From: Akkermansiaceae bacterium
Lineage (GTDB): Bacteria; Verrucomicrobiota; Verrucomicrobiia; Verrucomicrobiales; Akkermansiaceae
Direction: 5' to 3'
Length of the DNA stretch: 6,217 nucleotides
Assembly: GCA_023301545.1 (NCBI GenBank)
Contig: JALZUI010000051.1
Location: forward strand, 1 to 6,217
A program made the translations under genes and the position numbers. Positions 5,340-6,217 of this stretch are shown one piece after another. Under the pieces are notes generated by a model, which was given only the letters and a program-made list of their open reading frames with translations, ran no database searches and was not told the origin of the DNA. Each line of letters begins with the position of its first letter. Position 1 is the stretch's first letter.

Positions 5340-6217
5340 ATGCCTCAAGACCTACTCATTACCTGTTACCAGAAGCACTTCCAAACCCAAGCCAAAGTCA
5401 CTTGTAATCCTATTAAAAAAGGAGCCTCTGGCCGCACGATTATTCGAATTTCAGCCGAGGGAACCCCTAGCGTTATCGCCATTCATTACACTTTTGAACG
5501 TGATGACAATGAGCTCCACAAGCCAGTCAGTGACCTCCTAGAGAACGAAGGCGTCCAGGTGCCGAAAATCCTTTTCGCTGACCTAGACGCGCAAGTACTT
5601 CTCGTCGAAGACATTGGCGGAACCGACCTGCTCAGTCTTAAGGACACCTCTTGGAGCGACCGTGAGCCCTATTACCGTAAGGTCTTCACGGAACTCGCTA
5701 AAATCGCTAATATTTCCAACCTCGGAGACACCAAGATGATGGCCGCTTTCACCGAAGACACCTACCGTTGGGAGCAAGATTACTTCGCCACCCACTATCT
5801 CGGCACCCACCTTGGACTCAATGCCCAGAGCTTCCTCCAAGATCAACGCATTCTCGACCTCGCTCAAGAACTCGGCGCGCAGCAGCCTGATCTAGTCCAC
5901 CGCGACTTCCAGTCCCAGAACCTCATGCTCCGTGATGGCGAAGTCTATGTCATCGACTTCCAAGGTGCTCGTCCCGGTTATGTCGAATACGACCTCGCCT
6001 CCTTCATTTACGATCCATACATGAAGCACCCGTTAGAAGAACGGCTTAAACTCCGTGCCCTATGGAGCGAAGTCAGCGGGCGACCGCTCAACGATGACCT
6101 CATGAGAAAATGCGCTATGCAACGCCTTATGCAAGCTCTAGGCGCTTACGGAAACATCGTTCACAACCAGAAAAACGATTGGTACGAGCAACACATGGCA
6201 CCAGCTCAAGAAATGCT
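5340..6217 (+). CDS. APH-fold sugar kinase, AmgK-like, C-terminus cut by window edge
   Basis: The frame is open from ATG 5340 to the window end (292 codons plus 2 nt). Hallmarks of the aminoglycoside/choline kinase fold appear in order: a nucleotide loop GASGRT at 28-33, the hinge LLVEDIGG at 87-94, the catalytic loop HRDFQSQN at 187-194 (base Asp189, Asn194), and the metal site IDFQGARPG at 205-213 (Asp206) followed by YDLAS. The hinge and the HRDF...N / IDFQ wording resemble AmgK, the cytosolic kinase that makes MurNAc- or GlcNAc-alpha-1-phosphate. Pairing with a nucleotidyltransferase gene 31 bp upstream matches the amgK-murU arrangement. AmgK proteins are about 330-350 residues, so most of this one is visible. 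There is no Shine-Dalgarno site. Antibiotic resistance is unlikely to be its role; the fold alone does not imply it. Substrate assignment is by analogy. Confidence 0.88.
   Translation, partial: MPQDLLITCYQKHFQTQAKVTCNPIKKGASGRTIIRISAEGTPSVIAIHYTFERDDNELHKPVSDLLENEGVQVPKILFADLDAQVLLVEDIGGTDLLSLKDTSWSDREPYYRKVFTELAKIANISNLGDTKMMAAFTEDTYRWEQDYFATHYLGTHLGLNAQSFLQDQRILDLAQELGAQQPDLVHRDFQSQNLMLRDGEVYVIDFQGARPGYVEYDLASFIYDPYMKHPLEERLKLRALWSEVSGRPLNDDLMRKCAMQRLMQALGAYGNIVHNQKNDWYEQHMAPAQEM

Noticed and set aside
5057..5867. Minus-strand open frames opposite the nucleotidyltransferase tail and the kinase
   Set aside because: The hexapeptide repeats and kinase motifs on the plus strand explain the sequence; the reverse frames look like codon-bias shadows.
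5340..6217. Aminoglycoside resistance gene
   Set aside because: The kinase shares the APH fold, but its hinge and catalytic wording and its nucleotidyltransferase partner fit sugar-1-phosphate synthesis better.

Overview
The window looks like ordinary chromosomal housekeeping DNA from a Gram-negative bacterium. The taxonomic guess is Verrucomicrobiota (Opitutae/Puniceicoccales-like). It rests only on the style of the proteins, the general absence of Shine-Dalgarno sites and the gene mix, and it is not proven. No IS element, phage gene, CRISPR array or defence system was found.

Left part, minus strand (1-2700): a truncated gene for a secreted protein of unknown function lies downstream of a complete monomeric NADP-dependent isocitrate dehydrogenase gene (icd, 738 codons). 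A small GC-rich hairpin terminator separates them. All active-site and NADP-phosphate contact residues that I can place by family knowledge are present in the dehydrogenase.

Middle (2701-3419): two identical tRNA-Lys(UUU) genes sit in tandem on the minus strand, inside an 80-bp exact direct repeat, with a candidate promoter upstream and a candidate terminator downstream. To their right the coding direction flips. A short unlisted ORF (3195-3311, 38 codons) on the plus strand encodes a single-helix membrane peptide. It is preceded by a good sigma70-like promoter placed so that the transcript would have almost no leader. Two perfect 13-nt palindromes lie between this ORF and purU.

Right part, plus strand (3420-6217): purU (formyltetrahydrofolate deformylase) comes first. 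It is followed by a probable two-gene operon of a sugar-1-phosphate nucleotidyltransferase with a C-terminal beta-helix tail and a small-molecule kinase of the aminoglycoside-phosphotransferase fold, which runs off the window. The pair resembles MurU and AmgK, which turn free amino sugars from recycled peptidoglycan into UDP-sugars. In this reading the kinase makes the sugar-1-phosphate and the transferase activates it to the NDP-sugar. The true substrate is not fixed by the sequence.

The points most worth a second look are the 38-residue membrane peptide with its near-leaderless promoter, the hexapeptide tail on the MurU-like enzyme, and the compact tRNA/icd control region, where a terminator T-tract overlaps a candidate promoter.
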